A stretch of DNA of 64,000 bases from positions 1-64,000 of the forward strand of contig RDOA01000016.1 of NCBI GenBank assembly GCA_011364925.1. Reading direction: 5' to 3'. Source of the DNA: Promethearchaeota archaeon. Lineage in GTDB: Archaea; Asgardarchaeota; Lokiarchaeia; Sigyniarchaeales; SOKP01. The notes beneath the pieces are model-generated. The model had not been told where the DNA came from and did no database searches. It saw only the letters and a list, made by a program, of their open reading frames with translations. This document shows, piece after piece, positions 17,709-26,204 of the stretch. The translations under genes and the position numbers were made by a program. Position 1 is the first letter of the stretch, and the number at the start of each line of letters is the position of its first letter.

Positions 17709-18371
17709 ATGTTGATATGTGAAAGTTATTTATTAATTTATCTTGAAAGATGGAAAGACAGAGATACTATAACAATAACTAATCCTGCAGGTGTGTGTCT
17801 AGTAGGTGCTGGAATAATGGATTTAATCCTTAGAGGAAAATTAATGATAGAAGGAAAGAAGCTAACAACGCATGATACATCTCGGACTGGAATTGCCTTT
17901 TTAGATGAAATCCTTACTATGATAAAGGATTCCAAGAAGATTCGTAAGTTAAATCGTTGGGTAATTGGTATTTCAGGCTATCATAGCCTTCAACGTTATA
18001 ATTTAATTTTCCAAAGCTTGGAGCGTCAAGGAATTATAAAATTTCAACAAATTGTTTCTGGCAGAATTTTTATCAAATGGAAGTATGAATTTACTAATCC
18101 AGAGGTAATACCATCGTTATTGGAGCGAATTGAGAAAATATTTATTGAAACTATTGACCCTGAAATTGAGTTATTCTGCTTATTGAATTTGTTGAGAATC
18201 AGTAGATTATTTAAAATCTCTGTATCTGAAGAATATAGAAAAACGGCTAAATTTCGGATGGAGCAATTACTTCAAGCTGGTGATTACGATCATAAACATT
18301 TGGAAATGATTGTAAAAATAAAAAAAGCTTATAGAGCCGCTGAGAGAAATAGATATCAAAGCATCGTATAA
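17709..18371 (+). CDS. GPP34 family protein (GOLPH3/Vps74-like), copy 2
   Basis: The 220-residue protein is a tandem paralogue of the previous gene, with roughly half of the positions identical by eye and only a one-residue gap. The first 13 residues differ only by K/R (MLICESYLLIYLERW). The family segments repeat: GAGIMDLILRGKL, TGIAFLDEILTMIK, LERQGIIKF and EIELFCLLNLLRISRLF. The extreme C-termini diverge. GAGG lies 12 bases before the ATG and the gap is only 25 bp, so the genes are probably co-transcribed. The two could form a hetero-oligomer, since yeast Vps74 self-associates; that is inference. Confidence 0.8.
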   Translation: MLICESYLLIYLERWKDRDTITITNPAGVCLVGAGIMDLILRGKLMIEGKKLTTHDTSRTGIAFLDEILTMIKDSKKIRKLNRWVIGISGYHSLQRYNLIFQSLERQGIIKFQQIVSGRIFIKWKYEFTNPEVIPSLLERIEKIFIETIDPEIELFCLLNLLRISRLFKISVSEEYRKTAKFRMEQLLQAGDYDHKHLEMIVKIKKAYRAAERNRYQSIV

Positions 18372-18398
18372 AAGTTATTGATTATTAATTAAGTGTAT

Positions 18399-19814
18399 TC
18401 ATATTTTAGAATATTCCATCTGCTTTTTATCTTCTAGATATTTAATGTAATCGAGTTCTTTTTTGTTATGAATTTTAATCAATTCTGTTTTTTGTTCAAG
18501 CCATTCAGGACCATCTAAAGGATAAAATAGCATTATAATCGAGCTAAATATTAAAAATATAGCTGGAATAAGTGAGAATACAATCATGAGTCCCATTTGA
18601 GCAGAAAATGTTTGAGTAGTTTGTTGCTCAACGAATCCAAATCTGTCTATTATTACCACGAACAACCAATTTGCTACGGATATTGCGGGTTTCGTAATTA
18701 GTGCGTTTATTCCTGAATATGTAGTTTCTCTGCGCTTTCCTGTCCTCGTTTCGTCGTAGTCAACTATATCAGCGATTACTGCCTGGTTCGTAATCATGAA
18801 CCCTGAAAATCCAATACCAATAAGAATAAACCCAATAAGAGCAAAGCTAAAATTCCATCCAATAAAAAATGTCAAAAGGAAACTTGTTCCCGACAAAAAC
18901 AAAGCCAATACATAAGATTTTTTCACACCGTATTTCCTTATTAGTCTGTTGAAGACTATAAAGAAAACGAATATCATTACAAAAACCAATAACAATGGAA
19001 GCGTAGTTAGAAATCCAGTCAATTTTAACACAGATGATACATAAAAAAATATACCTGTGGTGAGCATCGTCTGAGCTAAAGTGAAAGAGAAATTGGAAAC
19101 CTCGTAAATCAAGAATGGGGCGTTTTTGAAAGTCTCTATAAATCCCTTAATCACGGGAAGACTATCTTCCATCTGCGTATATTTATTTTCTTTCAGATAG
19201 AAGCTACTTACGAATAATATTATTGCACAGATAACACCTACAATAATCATTGCGATGAGAAATTCCAGATATGCATTAGGCGATCCATTTACCGGTAAAA
19301 GTAAAAGGGGCAATACATAAGCGATAACATAAGAAACAGAAGATATTCCTGCTCCATATAATAATAAATTAGCTCTTTCCTTGGCCGTCAATGCCATTTC
19401 AGCGGGGAGAGTGAAATTTATAAGCCCTAATATTGTAAATAAAGTGTCAAAAATAAAAAGAACGGCAATTAAATTGAAAAATAGAGCGAATTGATCGTTA
19501 ACATCAACGAGAGGAATCCAGCAAAGAATAAATACAATTCCGTAGATTGGAGCACCAAAGCGAATATATGGAATTCTTCTGCCGTATTTCTCTGACTTTG
19601 TATGATCTTCGATAAATCCAAACAATGGGTCGTTGATCGCGTTCCAAAAGGAAAAAATTAACCAAGCGAGACCGGTTAGCTCAAAACTCAAACCCAGGGT
19701 CCTAGTGTAAAAAATTGTAAGAACTGAAAACGCAATTTGAGAGGGTAAACCGATACCTCCACCAAGACATCCATATGCGAGCTTCGATTTCAAGGGTAAT
19801 TTTTCATTTATCAT
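18399..19814 (-). CDS. GPH-family cation symporter (MelB-like MFS transporter)
   Basis: The 471-residue protein has about 12 hydrophobic segments. Its N-terminus carries the family signature NAINDPLFGFIEDHT followed by KYGRRIPYI, as in MelB and other glycoside-pentoside-hexuronide symporters; a related loop, DYDETRTGKRRETTYSG, occurs in the second half. These import sugars or glycosides with Na+ or H+. It stands alone between the GPP34 pair and the divergent GDT1 gene, with no sugar catabolic genes nearby, so the substrate is open. It ends in a charged tail rich in Lys and Glu. Confidence 0.85.
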   Translation of the reverse strand: MINEKLPLKSKLAYGCLGGGIGLPSQIAFSVLTIFYTRTLGLSFELTGLAWLIFSFWNAINDPLFGFIEDHTKSEKYGRRIPYIRFGAPIYGIVFILCWIPLVDVNDQFALFFNLIAVLFIFDTLFTILGLINFTLPAEMALTAKERANLLLYGAGISSVSYVIAYVLPLLLLPVNGSPNAYLEFLIAMIIVGVICAIILFVSSFYLKENKYTQMEDSLPVIKGFIETFKNAPFLIYEVSNFSFTLAQTMLTTGIFFYVSSVLKLTGFLTTLPLLLVFVMIFVFFIVFNRLIRKYGVKKSYVLALFLSGTSFLLTFFIGWNFSFALIGFILIGIGFSGFMITNQAVIADIVDYDETRTGKRRETTYSGINALITKPAISVANWLFVVIIDRFGFVEQQTTQTFSAQMGLMIVFSLIPAIFLIFSSIIMLFYPLDGPEWLEQKTELIKIHNKKELDYIKYLEDKKQMEYSKI

Positions 19815-19989
19815 GGTCTAATGATAGTTACATAAATAAATGCAAGTTGATAAAAAATAGAAAAATAGGAAGTTTAAATATTTTGTTCGATCTAAAATCG
19901 AATCAAAAACGGAAAGAAGTATTGGAAACACTATAAAGACTAGTTAAAAATTACTAAAGTAAATTTTTCTTAAACCATTAATTCAAATA

Positions 19990-20640
19990 ATGATGGATAT
20001 AGCAGTTTTCCTTATTACATATGGAATTTTATTTATTGGTGAATTAGGTGATAAAACGCAATTAATCGTGTTTAACCTTGCTTTAGAGTATAAAAAGTTC
20101 TATAAGGTAGGAATCGGAGCGACTTTTGGGTTCGCTGTCATCGTAACTATAGGAATTCTTTTTGGATCTCTAATTACAGAGTTTATCCCTTTACAACTAA
20201 TTTCACTCATTTCTGGGCTATTGTTTATAGCAATTGGCCTATATGAATTGCGAGATATTAAATCGCTTTATATAAACGAGAGGAGACTGAAATCCAAAAC
20301 TGATTGTGTTTCTCAAGATACTAATGAACAAAAAGAAACATCGAAAAAAGCAAAAAAAATTGAATGGCTTAAGAGGAATCCATACCTTGCCGGGTTTGGT
20401 TTTATATTTATTATGGAACTAGGAGATAAAACCCAGCTCCTTACAATCACTTTGGCTTCAATTTATGCTACTCCTATCGAAGTATGGTTAGGTGCCTTTT
20501 TAGCTCTCATTAGTGTTGCCTGGATTGGAATATTTGCTGGTGGTTTTATAGCTAAAAAAGTTCCGAAATTTCATCTCAAGGTGATTGCGGTATCTATTTT
20601 TATTATTGTAGGTATACTGGTTTTATTAGGAGCTTTTTAG
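19990..20640 (+). CDS. GDT1/TMEM165 family (UPF0016) divalent cation exchanger
   Basis: The 216-residue protein has about six membrane helices in two homologous halves, each with the family motif ExGDKTQL (IGELGDKTQL near residue 17, MELGDKTQL near 143). A charged, hydrophilic loop of ~45 residues joins the halves. Members exchange Mn2+ or Ca2+ for H+; eukaryotic TMEM165 and Gdt1 act in the Golgi, and bacterial ones export manganese. Here it would probably act at the cytoplasmic membrane. The start is an ATG at 19990; an ATG at 19993 is equally possible. It overlaps the convergent NapH-like gene by four bases at the 3' end. Confidence 0.88.
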   Translation: MMDIAVFLITYGILFIGELGDKTQLIVFNLALEYKKFYKVGIGATFGFAVIVTIGILFGSLITEFIPLQLISLISGLLFIAIGLYELRDIKSLYINERRLKSKTDCVSQDTNEQKETSKKAKKIEWLKRNPYLAGFGFIFIMELGDKTQLLTITLASIYATPIEVWLGAFLALISVAWIGIFAGGFIAKKVPKFHLKVIAVSIFIIVGILVLLGAF

Positions 20641-21431
20641 CTTTTTGACTTATTTATTTTTTTCCACTTCCAAGCGTATTTTATAGTATCCTGATTACAT
20701 GTTGCTACGCAAGTCCCACATAAGATACAATCAGCAGCGTACATATCTCCCGAATTTACTAACTCTTGGACATCCAATCCCATCACGCACGCTTTAGAGC
20801 ATTGTTTGCATTGAGTGCATTTCTCGGGATCAGCCTCTAGATGTAATGATGGATATCTTAGAAGGTTCATTATTTTAGTTCCGATAATTCCTAAAACACC
20901 CATTGGACAGGCGTAATTACAGAATGAACGATTGCCTCCAACTAATCCAAAAAGGATAACTACAGAGCTAATAATTCCGAAATAAAAAACTAATTGACCG
21001 ATTTGAAGTTCATTCCACGATACTATACCAGTTGGGTCTCCCGGTGTAGGATAATACGGGCTAAAACCATTGATATACCCTAACGATAGAATAGGACCTA
21101 GAGCCACAAAGACAATCCATATTATAAACACAATGTATTTTATTTTTCTTCTTTTATTTTTCTTAGACGCATCTAATTTTTTTGGTACCGCGTATCCTAG
21201 AAGTTCTTGAGTCGCTCCCCATTGGCATCCATAGGCACAGAAAGCTCTTCCTACGAAAAATGAAGATATAAACCATATTCCAAAGATTAAAAAGCTCATT
21301 GACATATAACCCTCAAACCCTCCCATAACTATAAGAACGGGAGACATCCAGTTAAATGTGATTGGTAATACAAAAAACCATAAGAAAGTTAGAAGCTTTC
21401 GAAATCTAAGCAATCTCTTGAATTGTCCCAA
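20637..21431 (-). CDS. NapH-like membrane polyferredoxin
   Basis: The 264-residue protein has about four membrane helices, two CxxxC motifs at the membrane face (AFCAYGCQWG and SFCNYACPMG), and a C-terminal ferredoxin domain (CTQCKQCSKACVMG and CILCGTCVATC). This is the architecture of NapH, NosR and CcoG-type electron-transfer proteins, which link the membrane pool to soluble redox partners. Its start overlaps the end of the flavodoxin gene by 26 bp, so the two are translationally coupled. Together they may form a flavodoxin-membrane electron path; the terminal acceptor is unknown. Confidence 0.85.
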   Translation of the reverse strand: MGQFKRLLRFRKLLTFLWFFVLPITFNWMSPVLIVMGGFEGYMSMSFLIFGIWFISSFFVGRAFCAYGCQWGATQELLGYAVPKKLDASKKNKRRKIKYIVFIIWIVFVALGPILSLGYINGFSPYYPTPGDPTGIVSWNELQIGQLVFYFGIISSVVILFGLVGGNRSFCNYACPMGVLGIIGTKIMNLLRYPSLHLEADPEKCTQCKQCSKACVMGLDVQELVNSGDMYAADCILCGTCVATCNQDTIKYAWKWKKINKSKS

Positions 21432-21945
21432 TTGAATTGCCTCCGTTTAAATTTTCTAATAATTCTGATGCCCAAGCTTTGACCCTAACTTTATTTCCAG
21501 TGAATTCTTGTTCTGCCTGATCTTGTGAAGTAAACTGAAATTTTATTTGTCCAATAACATCAGAACCTTTTAAAGCTTTCTTGAATCGTTCCATTGCCTT
21601 ATCACCTGATCCAGCGCTACAAGTTAAGAGCGCTACTTTTTTCTCGACTAGATTAAACATCGATAAAAAGGAACGTATTGGTGGGGTGATCGTCCAAGCC
21701 CAAACCGGAGTCCCTATAATCACTAGGTCATATTCCAATGGATTAACTTCAATAGGTTTTAATTTAGGTTTTATTTTCATTGTAGCTTGAGCCCCTCCCC
21801 ATACAAATTTCATCCCACTGTCGGGATTTAATTCTTTAATGGGCTGTATTTCAAGCAGGTCAGCTTCCATTGCATCTTTTAAGGTTTCTGCAATAAATCT
21901 CGTATTTCCCGTAAGGGAATAATACACTATCAATACTTTTTTCAT
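21406..21945 (-). CDS. Flavodoxin
   Basis: The N-terminus shows the FMN-phosphate loop YYSLTGNTRFIAE, followed by the flavodoxin strands LVIIGTPVWAWTITPP and VALLTCSAGSG. Length (~179 residues) is typical of long-chain flavodoxins. The start at 21945 has GAGGTG six bases upstream; the GTG at 21954 adds three residues inside the ribosome-binding site. Flavodoxin carries one or two electrons, often replacing ferredoxin when iron is scarce. It lies in the TetR-controlled redox operon, 15 bp below the regulator gene. Confidence 0.9.
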   Translation of the reverse strand: MKKVLIVYYSLTGNTRFIAETLKDAMEADLLEIQPIKELNPDSGMKFVWGGAQATMKIKPKLKPIEVNPLEYDLVIIGTPVWAWTITPPIRSFLSMFNLVEKKVALLTCSAGSGDKAMERFKKALKGSDVIGQIKFQFTSQDQAEQEFTGNKVRVKAWASELLENLNGGNSIGTIQEIA

Positions 21946-21960
21946 TTTTAACACCTCAAT

Positions 21961-22644
21961 TTATTTTTCTCTTGGTTTTAAACCTTCAGCTAAAATTTCG
22001 AAAGTAAAATCTATTATTTCGTCGAAATCCAATCCACGTCTTTTTACCATTTCAGAATTCTGCAATAAATCACTAATTATACCGCTTGTAATCGTTGAGA
22101 GGATATATCCGATCAAATTTGGATCTTTATCTATTCTTATAGCTTTAATTTTTATTGCGTCTCCTAAAATCTTGACAAATAGATCACGGTATTTATAATT
22201 TGAATTTAAATATTCCTTTTCTATTTGCGAAAGGCTTTCCTTAGGTTTAAAACTTACTTCAGGAATCTTTACGGCAATATCGTGGAATATAGACGAATAT
22301 GCGGGATAATCCTTGGTAAATTCATAAAACGCATAACCAATTGCCATAAGTTGGCTCAACCCAGGTTTCTCTTTGCTTGTAAATCTCTCAGTATATTCAC
22401 AAATTAATTCATAAGCTTTAATCCCTATAGCTAGATACAATTCGTCTTTAGATTTAAAATAATTATATAGCGTGCCTTTACTAAATTCAGATTGACGAGC
22501 TATCTCATCCATCGTAGTTTTTTCATACCCTTCAGAGAGAAAAAGCCTTTCAGTGGCCTCTAATATGATTTTTTTTCTTAATTCGGTTTCTCTCTGCTTT
22601 CGACTTTTTCTTATCTGCTTTTGATTATTCAAATTAATCACCAA
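21961..22644 (-). CDS. TetR/AcrR family transcriptional repressor
   Basis: The N-terminal helix-turn-helix is clear: EATERLFLSEGYEKTTMDEIARQSEFSKGTLYNYFKSKDELY with the usual TetR spacing. A helical ligand/dimer domain of ~150 residues follows. The first ~20 residues are basic and probably flexible. It is encoded just upstream of flavodoxin and the NapH-like gene on the same strand, and two palindromes lie in its own leader, so autoregulation and control of the redox pair are likely. The inducer is unknown. Confidence 0.9.
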   Translation of the reverse strand: MVINLNNQKQIRKSRKQRETELRKKIILEATERLFLSEGYEKTTMDEIARQSEFSKGTLYNYFKSKDELYLAIGIKAYELICEYTERFTSKEKPGLSQLMAIGYAFYEFTKDYPAYSSIFHDIAVKIPEVSFKPKESLSQIEKEYLNSNYKYRDLFVKILGDAIKIKAIRIDKDPNLIGYILSTITSGIISDLLQNSEMVKRRGLDFDEIIDFTFEILAEGLKPREK

Positions 22645-22672
22645 AATAAATAATGACTAATAGTTCAGTTTT

Positions 22673-22747
22673 TGACCAAGAGTCATTTAATTAAAATATA
22701 GTTAATTTTCTATTTAAACTTTTGGTTCAGAAAATGACCATCGGTCA
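22673..22747. promoter_or_regulatory. Two TGACC-N3-(G/A)GTCA palindromes, probable TetR operators
   Basis: Two inverted repeats lie in the leader of the TetR gene: TGACCAAGAGTCA at 22673-22685 and TGACCATCGGTCA at 22735-22747. They share the half-site TGACC and a three-base spacer, and their centres are 62 bp apart. A weaker related site, TGACTAATAGTTCA, lies at 22654-22667, next to the start codon. TetR proteins usually bind such palindromes over their own promoter. Confidence 0.6.
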
Positions 22748-22777
22748 AATATCATTAAAACATTAAAATTAGGAGAA

Positions 22778-23428
22778 TTAGTCGATTTTATAACTGTTTT
22801 CTTCCCAAGCTTTTCTCATTATGGAATTCTGTTTTAAATATTCATCAATCACTTCTTTTGAGACATTGTTTAATGGGCAACTAAAATTAGGACATTTTGA
22901 ACAACTTAAGAAGTGCATTGAGATGAGCCATACTACCGTAAAAATCAAAGATACCGCAAAATAGATGTACAAACCCACAAAAAGGAAAAGAGCTAGAGGA
23001 ATCCCCGCAAACAAGGTAATACCAATTATAAACTGAACCCTTTCAGAAACAGTCATGGGAGCGGGATTATACTTCCACGCTTTATAAAGCCCATAATTAG
23101 CATAGCATTTTAATGATTTTTCATCTTCAAAAGCATAATAAGGACAGTGACTACAGAGGATTTTATTCTCCCATACCTGGAAAAAAAATATTAAGAATCC
23201 AATATAGGCTATAGAGAATATAATTAACAGCGGAAAATCAATTTTACCAATAATAAAACCAAATGCTAAACCTAAAACCAACGTAACCCAAACGCCTAAA
23301 ACAGGAAGTATAAAGTACACAGTATCTTTAATGTTAAAGGTGCACATCAATTTACCATTTACAGTGCAATCAGAACATGCTGATTCGTCAAGGTTGCAGA
23401 TATTTCTTCTTGCATTTTTTTCTTTCAT
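22778..23428 (-). CDS. Cysteine-rich four-helix membrane protein of unknown function
   Basis: The 216-residue protein has a cytoplasmic N-terminus with NICNLDESACSDC and a further Cys (KLMC), then two hydrophobic segments, a loop with LCSHCPYYAFEDEKSLKC and NYGLYKAWKY, two more hydrophobic segments and a final SCSKCPNFSC. The loop motif HCPYY...KCxANYGxxKxWKY recurs in uncharacterised archaeal membrane proteins. The cysteine pairs suggest metal or Fe-S binding near the membrane. It sits between a flavin split-barrel gene and the TetR redox operon, all on one strand. I assign no function. Confidence 0.65.
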   Translation of the reverse strand: MKEKNARRNICNLDESACSDCTVNGKLMCTFNIKDTVYFILPVLGVWVTLVLGLAFGFIIGKIDFPLLIIFSIAYIGFLIFFFQVWENKILCSHCPYYAFEDEKSLKCYANYGLYKAWKYNPAPMTVSERVQFIIGITLFAGIPLALFLFVGLYIYFAVSLIFTVVWLISMHFLSCSKCPNFSCPLNNVSKEVIDEYLKQNSIMRKAWEENSYKID

Positions 23429-23449
23429 AATACATTCTCTTCTTTATTA

Positions 23450-23923
23450 CTAAGATAAATAAACAATCTTCCTTGCTTTCATCGGATCTCTCATTTTTAG
23501 CAAGGGAACGGCGACGCCATAAGTTGAAATTTTATTAGGTATTTTAATACATATCCAAATATAATCCTGTGGGAGGTCCCTTTTATCAGAATGTTTCATG
23601 TATTTGGAATAAATCATTCTTGCTTGTTCGTTATCTTTAGGTTTGATCTCTGCTGTTGTTGTGAAGTATATTTCCGCTGGAGGAGCTGGAATGAGTTTGT
23701 GGAAAAGATTTTTTCTTATAGGGATTGTTACGGCGACTAGCTTATTTTTCCTAACATTATTTGCTTTTAAGGTATTTTCTCCCGTTTGACAAATGATAAG
23801 ATTACCGTCGCTTTGATAAACCATAACTGAACTGTTGGGGATATTCTTTTCGTCAGCTGTAGCTAATACTAACCACATATTTGATTTTATGAGCTTTTTA
23901 ACTTCTTGTTTTAAATCTTTCAT
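23450..23923 (-). CDS. FMN-binding split-barrel protein (pyridoxamine-phosphate-oxidase family)
   Basis: The 157-residue sequence shows the family pattern WLVLATADEKNIPNSSVMVY, then GNLIICQTGENTLKANNVRKN and AVTIPI, matching the strands that bind flavin phosphate. The later part (EQARMIYSKYMKHSDKRDLP) is typical of general-stress or F420/FMN split-barrel proteins. It lies 21 bp upstream of the cysteine-rich membrane protein gene and is probably co-transcribed with it, giving a flavoprotein/membrane pair. The substrate is unknown. Confidence 0.78.
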   Translation of the reverse strand: MKDLKQEVKKLIKSNMWLVLATADEKNIPNSSVMVYQSDGNLIICQTGENTLKANNVRKNKLVAVTIPIRKNLFHKLIPAPPAEIYFTTTAEIKPKDNEQARMIYSKYMKHSDKRDLPQDYIWICIKIPNKISTYGVAVPLLKMRDPMKARKIVYLS

Positions 23924-23952
23924 GTTTGAGATCCTTCGTTATTTCACAGAGC

Positions 23953-24573
23953 TTACTTGATCCTTTTTCTCTTGTTTTTCTTCTTCTTTCCAGGGCTTTC
24001 ATGTTCTTTTTCTTTTCGCTTGCTTTTAGGAAGTGTAGGCTCAAACGAGGGTGGACAGCACTCTAACATTATCTTCGAGAGCATTTCAAACATTTTTTCT
24101 ATGTCGCTCCTTGAAGTGATGCTGCACTCAACAAAGCCATTTAAACCGTGTAAATTAGCAAGTATCCTCCCCTCTTCAGAAGTAGCTTGTCTTTTAACTA
24201 CTGAATCCGGAGTAAGCCCAACCGCAATTATAGGGAATTTCTCCTCGTCACCAAGTTCTTTCTTAACTAATGAAAGCCAGAATTCAAGGTTAGTTAGTGA
24301 TGATTTCTCAGTCACATCGTAAACAAATAAACCTCCACGAGCGTGGCTGATATACTTAGGGAGCAAATCTCTAAATCTTCTTTCTCCACTAATGTCCCAG
24401 ACTTGCAATTTCACTTTAAAATTATCTACTGAAAGACTTTTCACTTCGAAATCTACGCCAAGTGAATCTGTTTGTCTAGAAGAAAACAAATTAATCATAT
24501 AATTGTTAGTGAGTGTCTTTTTTCCTTCAGTTTCGTCGCCAAATAATATGATTTTAAAATTAGCATCATACAT
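23953..24573 (-). CDS. Degenerate Rab-like small GTPase with polybasic tail
   Basis: The fold of a Ras/Rab GTPase is recognisable over ~170 residues (VWDISGERRFRDLLPKYI, GLFVYDVTEKSSL), but key motifs are altered. G1 is GDETEGKKT, with Lys replacing the Ser/Thr that contacts Mg2+. The switch I Thr is Ser-like (DSLG), the catalytic Gln in G3 is Glu, G4 NKxD is replaced by GLTPD, and G5 SAK is SIT. A tail of ~35 residues ends in KKKKNKRKRIK, which could bind acidic membranes or nucleic acid. It is likely a nucleotide-independent or weakly binding pseudo-GTPase. It lies 29 bp upstream of the flavin gene, same strand. Confidence 0.8.
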   Translation of the reverse strand: MYDANFKIILFGDETEGKKTLTNNYMINLFSSRQTDSLGVDFEVKSLSVDNFKVKLQVWDISGERRFRDLLPKYISHARGGLFVYDVTEKSSLTNLEFWLSLVKKELGDEEKFPIIAVGLTPDSVVKRQATSEEGRILANLHGLNGFVECSITSRSDIEKMFEMLSKIMLECCPPSFEPTLPKSKRKEKEHESPGKKKKNKRKRIK

Positions 24574-24667
24574 CGGTTTGGTTACCTCGAATGTATAATA
24601 AATGTATCTTCTTAGTGTATATAACTTTTTATGAAAAACAGTTAATAAAAAAAAAGATATTTAATGT

Positions 24668-25174
24668 TTAAGCTGGATACGATTCTATCCATAGTGAAGA
24701 TTCTCTGATAAAGTTACCCAAATACTCTGTAAGGACAGTGACAGTAATATTATATATCCCTGGTGTGGTTAAGATAAAATAATGCTGTAGTGAGACAGTG
24801 GAATATTCATAATTAGTGTTGCTTTGATAACCACCAGTTCGAGCCCAAGGCATATTAGTTTGACGTACATCATTTATCATAAAATAAAAGATGAGATCAT
24901 AAAAACTAAGAGCATCACCGAGACATCTTGCGCTACAGGTAAATAATAGATGAAGTGAAACTGGACTATCTATTTCAAACACAATTGACAAATTTGGAAT
25001 CGGTATATAGACTAAATCAGGATTAGGTGTAAATGTAGCATCTTCATAGACATAATATGTTGTAGGTCCAGCAGGTCCTGTAGGTTGGTTGATATAGTTT
25101 ATTATTCCAAATCCTAATCCACTCGCTCCAACTAACAAACCTATTAATCCAAGGATTACTCCTCCTTTTCCCAT
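24668..25174 (-). CDS. Membrane-anchored extracytoplasmic protein, unknown function
   Basis: The 168-residue protein begins with a glycine-rich membrane helix (VILGLIGLLVGASGLGFGII), a short linker QPTGPAGPTTYYV, and then a β-rich domain of ~125 residues with YNITVTVLTEYLG near the end. It looks like a small outward-facing jelly-roll or Ig-like domain, in shape similar to TNF/C1q-type domains, but I cannot name a family. Two cysteines (FTCSARCLG) could form a disulfide. It stands alone on its strand. Confidence 0.55.
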   Translation of the reverse strand: MGKGGVILGLIGLLVGASGLGFGIINYINQPTGPAGPTTYYVYEDATFTPNPDLVYIPIPNLSIVFEIDSPVSLHLLFTCSARCLGDALSFYDLIFYFMINDVRQTNMPWARTGGYQSNTNYEYSTVSLQHYFILTTPGIYNITVTVLTEYLGNFIRESSLWIESYPA

Positions 25175-25344
25175 AATACTATTACCTCATTAAGAAAGAA
25201 TGAACTTGTTTTTATTTTTAGTAGATTATACGATTCATTTGACTGTCTACAAATATAAACCTTTAGCTCATAATGTATAATAGAAAAAGGGTTTTTTTTA
25301 TAGAAAACTAAATAGGTTAAGATTTTAAACAAATTATTAAATAA

Positions 25345-25748
25345 CTATTGGTCCAAGCCAAATCCATTCTCGATTAATGTTTTTAACATCGCTGAAAACC
25401 TAGCTGCTGGAGCACCGTCTATAATATCGTGATCGAATAAGATCACTGTGTGAAGAACTTCTCTGATTTCAATTTTGTCTTCAATTACTCTGGGTTTTTT
25501 TGTAATAGCCCCTATTGGACTGCTTGTCCAATACATTTCAGTATCCAGCCAGTAAAGGATAAAGACATTCCTTTTTTTAATTTGTACTCTTTTAACAATT
25601 TTCTTCCATCAGTAACATCGAACTCTACTAAACCCTTAACATAATGCTTTTTAATTCCCTCTTCCATAATATCAATAACCATTTTACGATTTTTGGGGAA
25701 CTTTGTTACTTCGTATCTACCAATTGATTTCTTTGTTTTTCTAGCCAT
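25345..25748 (-). pseudogene. Decayed 2-oxoacid dehydrogenase-type acyltransferase gene
   Basis: Two frames on the minus strand encode the two ends of one catalytic-domain protein. The first (25512-25748) gives KSIGRYEVTKFPKNRKMVID and SFTGWILKCIGQAVQ, then a stop. The second (25345-25536, another frame) gives AITKKPRVIEDKIEIREVL and the catalytic motif FDHDIIDGAPAARF. The family's middle (roughly 100-130 residues) is missing, so an internal deletion joined the ends out of frame. Intact relatives are stand-alone acyltransferase catalytic domains of ~260-280 residues. The gene is very probably dead, unless the assembly is wrong here. Confidence 0.75.
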
Positions 25749-25817
25749 TAAGATCCGCCTGTTGATAATTAATCTTGAAGGAATGATAATATCTCTGTTC
25801 AGTTAAATATCTCGTTT

Positions 25818-26204
25818 TTAAATATCAAAAATAAGAAAAAATTGAATGAACTTATTGGAGTAATCTCTAACTGACTTAAATGCGTTCTTCTCCAAGGTAA
25901 ATCCTCCTTCTTTCAATTTTAATTGAAGTACTGGTGGAAAAAAAGCTAAAGAAAACTTATATTTTCGGAAAAAATTAATCCAATCGTTGTTGGCATGAAT
26001 TTCTGTAGAACTTACGAGGTAACTTGATACAGAATTAATAACTAGCTTATTTTTATTGCATAATTCCGAAAATCTATCAAGCCAGCCTTGAATTTCCGGA
26101 CTTGGTATATTATTATTTTCGATATCATCTCCGATTATGAGAAAATCTAATTCTTCTTCAACCAGAAAAGCAGGATCAATCTTATCAACATTTCCTATTG
26201 ACAC
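25818..26204 (-). CDS. Flavodoxin-fold protein with unclear start
   Basis: From the GTG at 26204 the 128-residue product includes DFLIIGDDIENNN, a flavodoxin-like third strand and loop, and LVINSVSSYLVSS. The same frame stays open upstream to 26303 and encodes KLWIIHKEGIGFSRIIAEIIQ, which reads like the first strand and FMN loop of a flavodoxin. No ATG, GTG or TTG begins this extension; only ATT (26294) or ATA (26300) could. Either translation starts at a rare codon or the gene has lost its start and the shorter product is a fragment. Flavin binding is inferred from fold pattern only. Confidence 0.5.
   Translation of the reverse strand: MSIGNVDKIDPAFLVEEELDFLIIGDDIENNNIPSPEIQGWLDRFSELCNKNKLVINSVSSYLVSSTEIHANNDWINFFRKYKFSLAFFPPVLQLKLKEGGFTLEKNAFKSVRDYSNKFIQFFLIFDI

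Noticed and set aside
19990-20640. Idea that GPP34 and GDT1 form a Golgi-like gene cluster
   Set aside because: GDT1-family exchangers are widespread in prokaryotes, and a transporter on the other strand lies between them, so adjacency is weak evidence.
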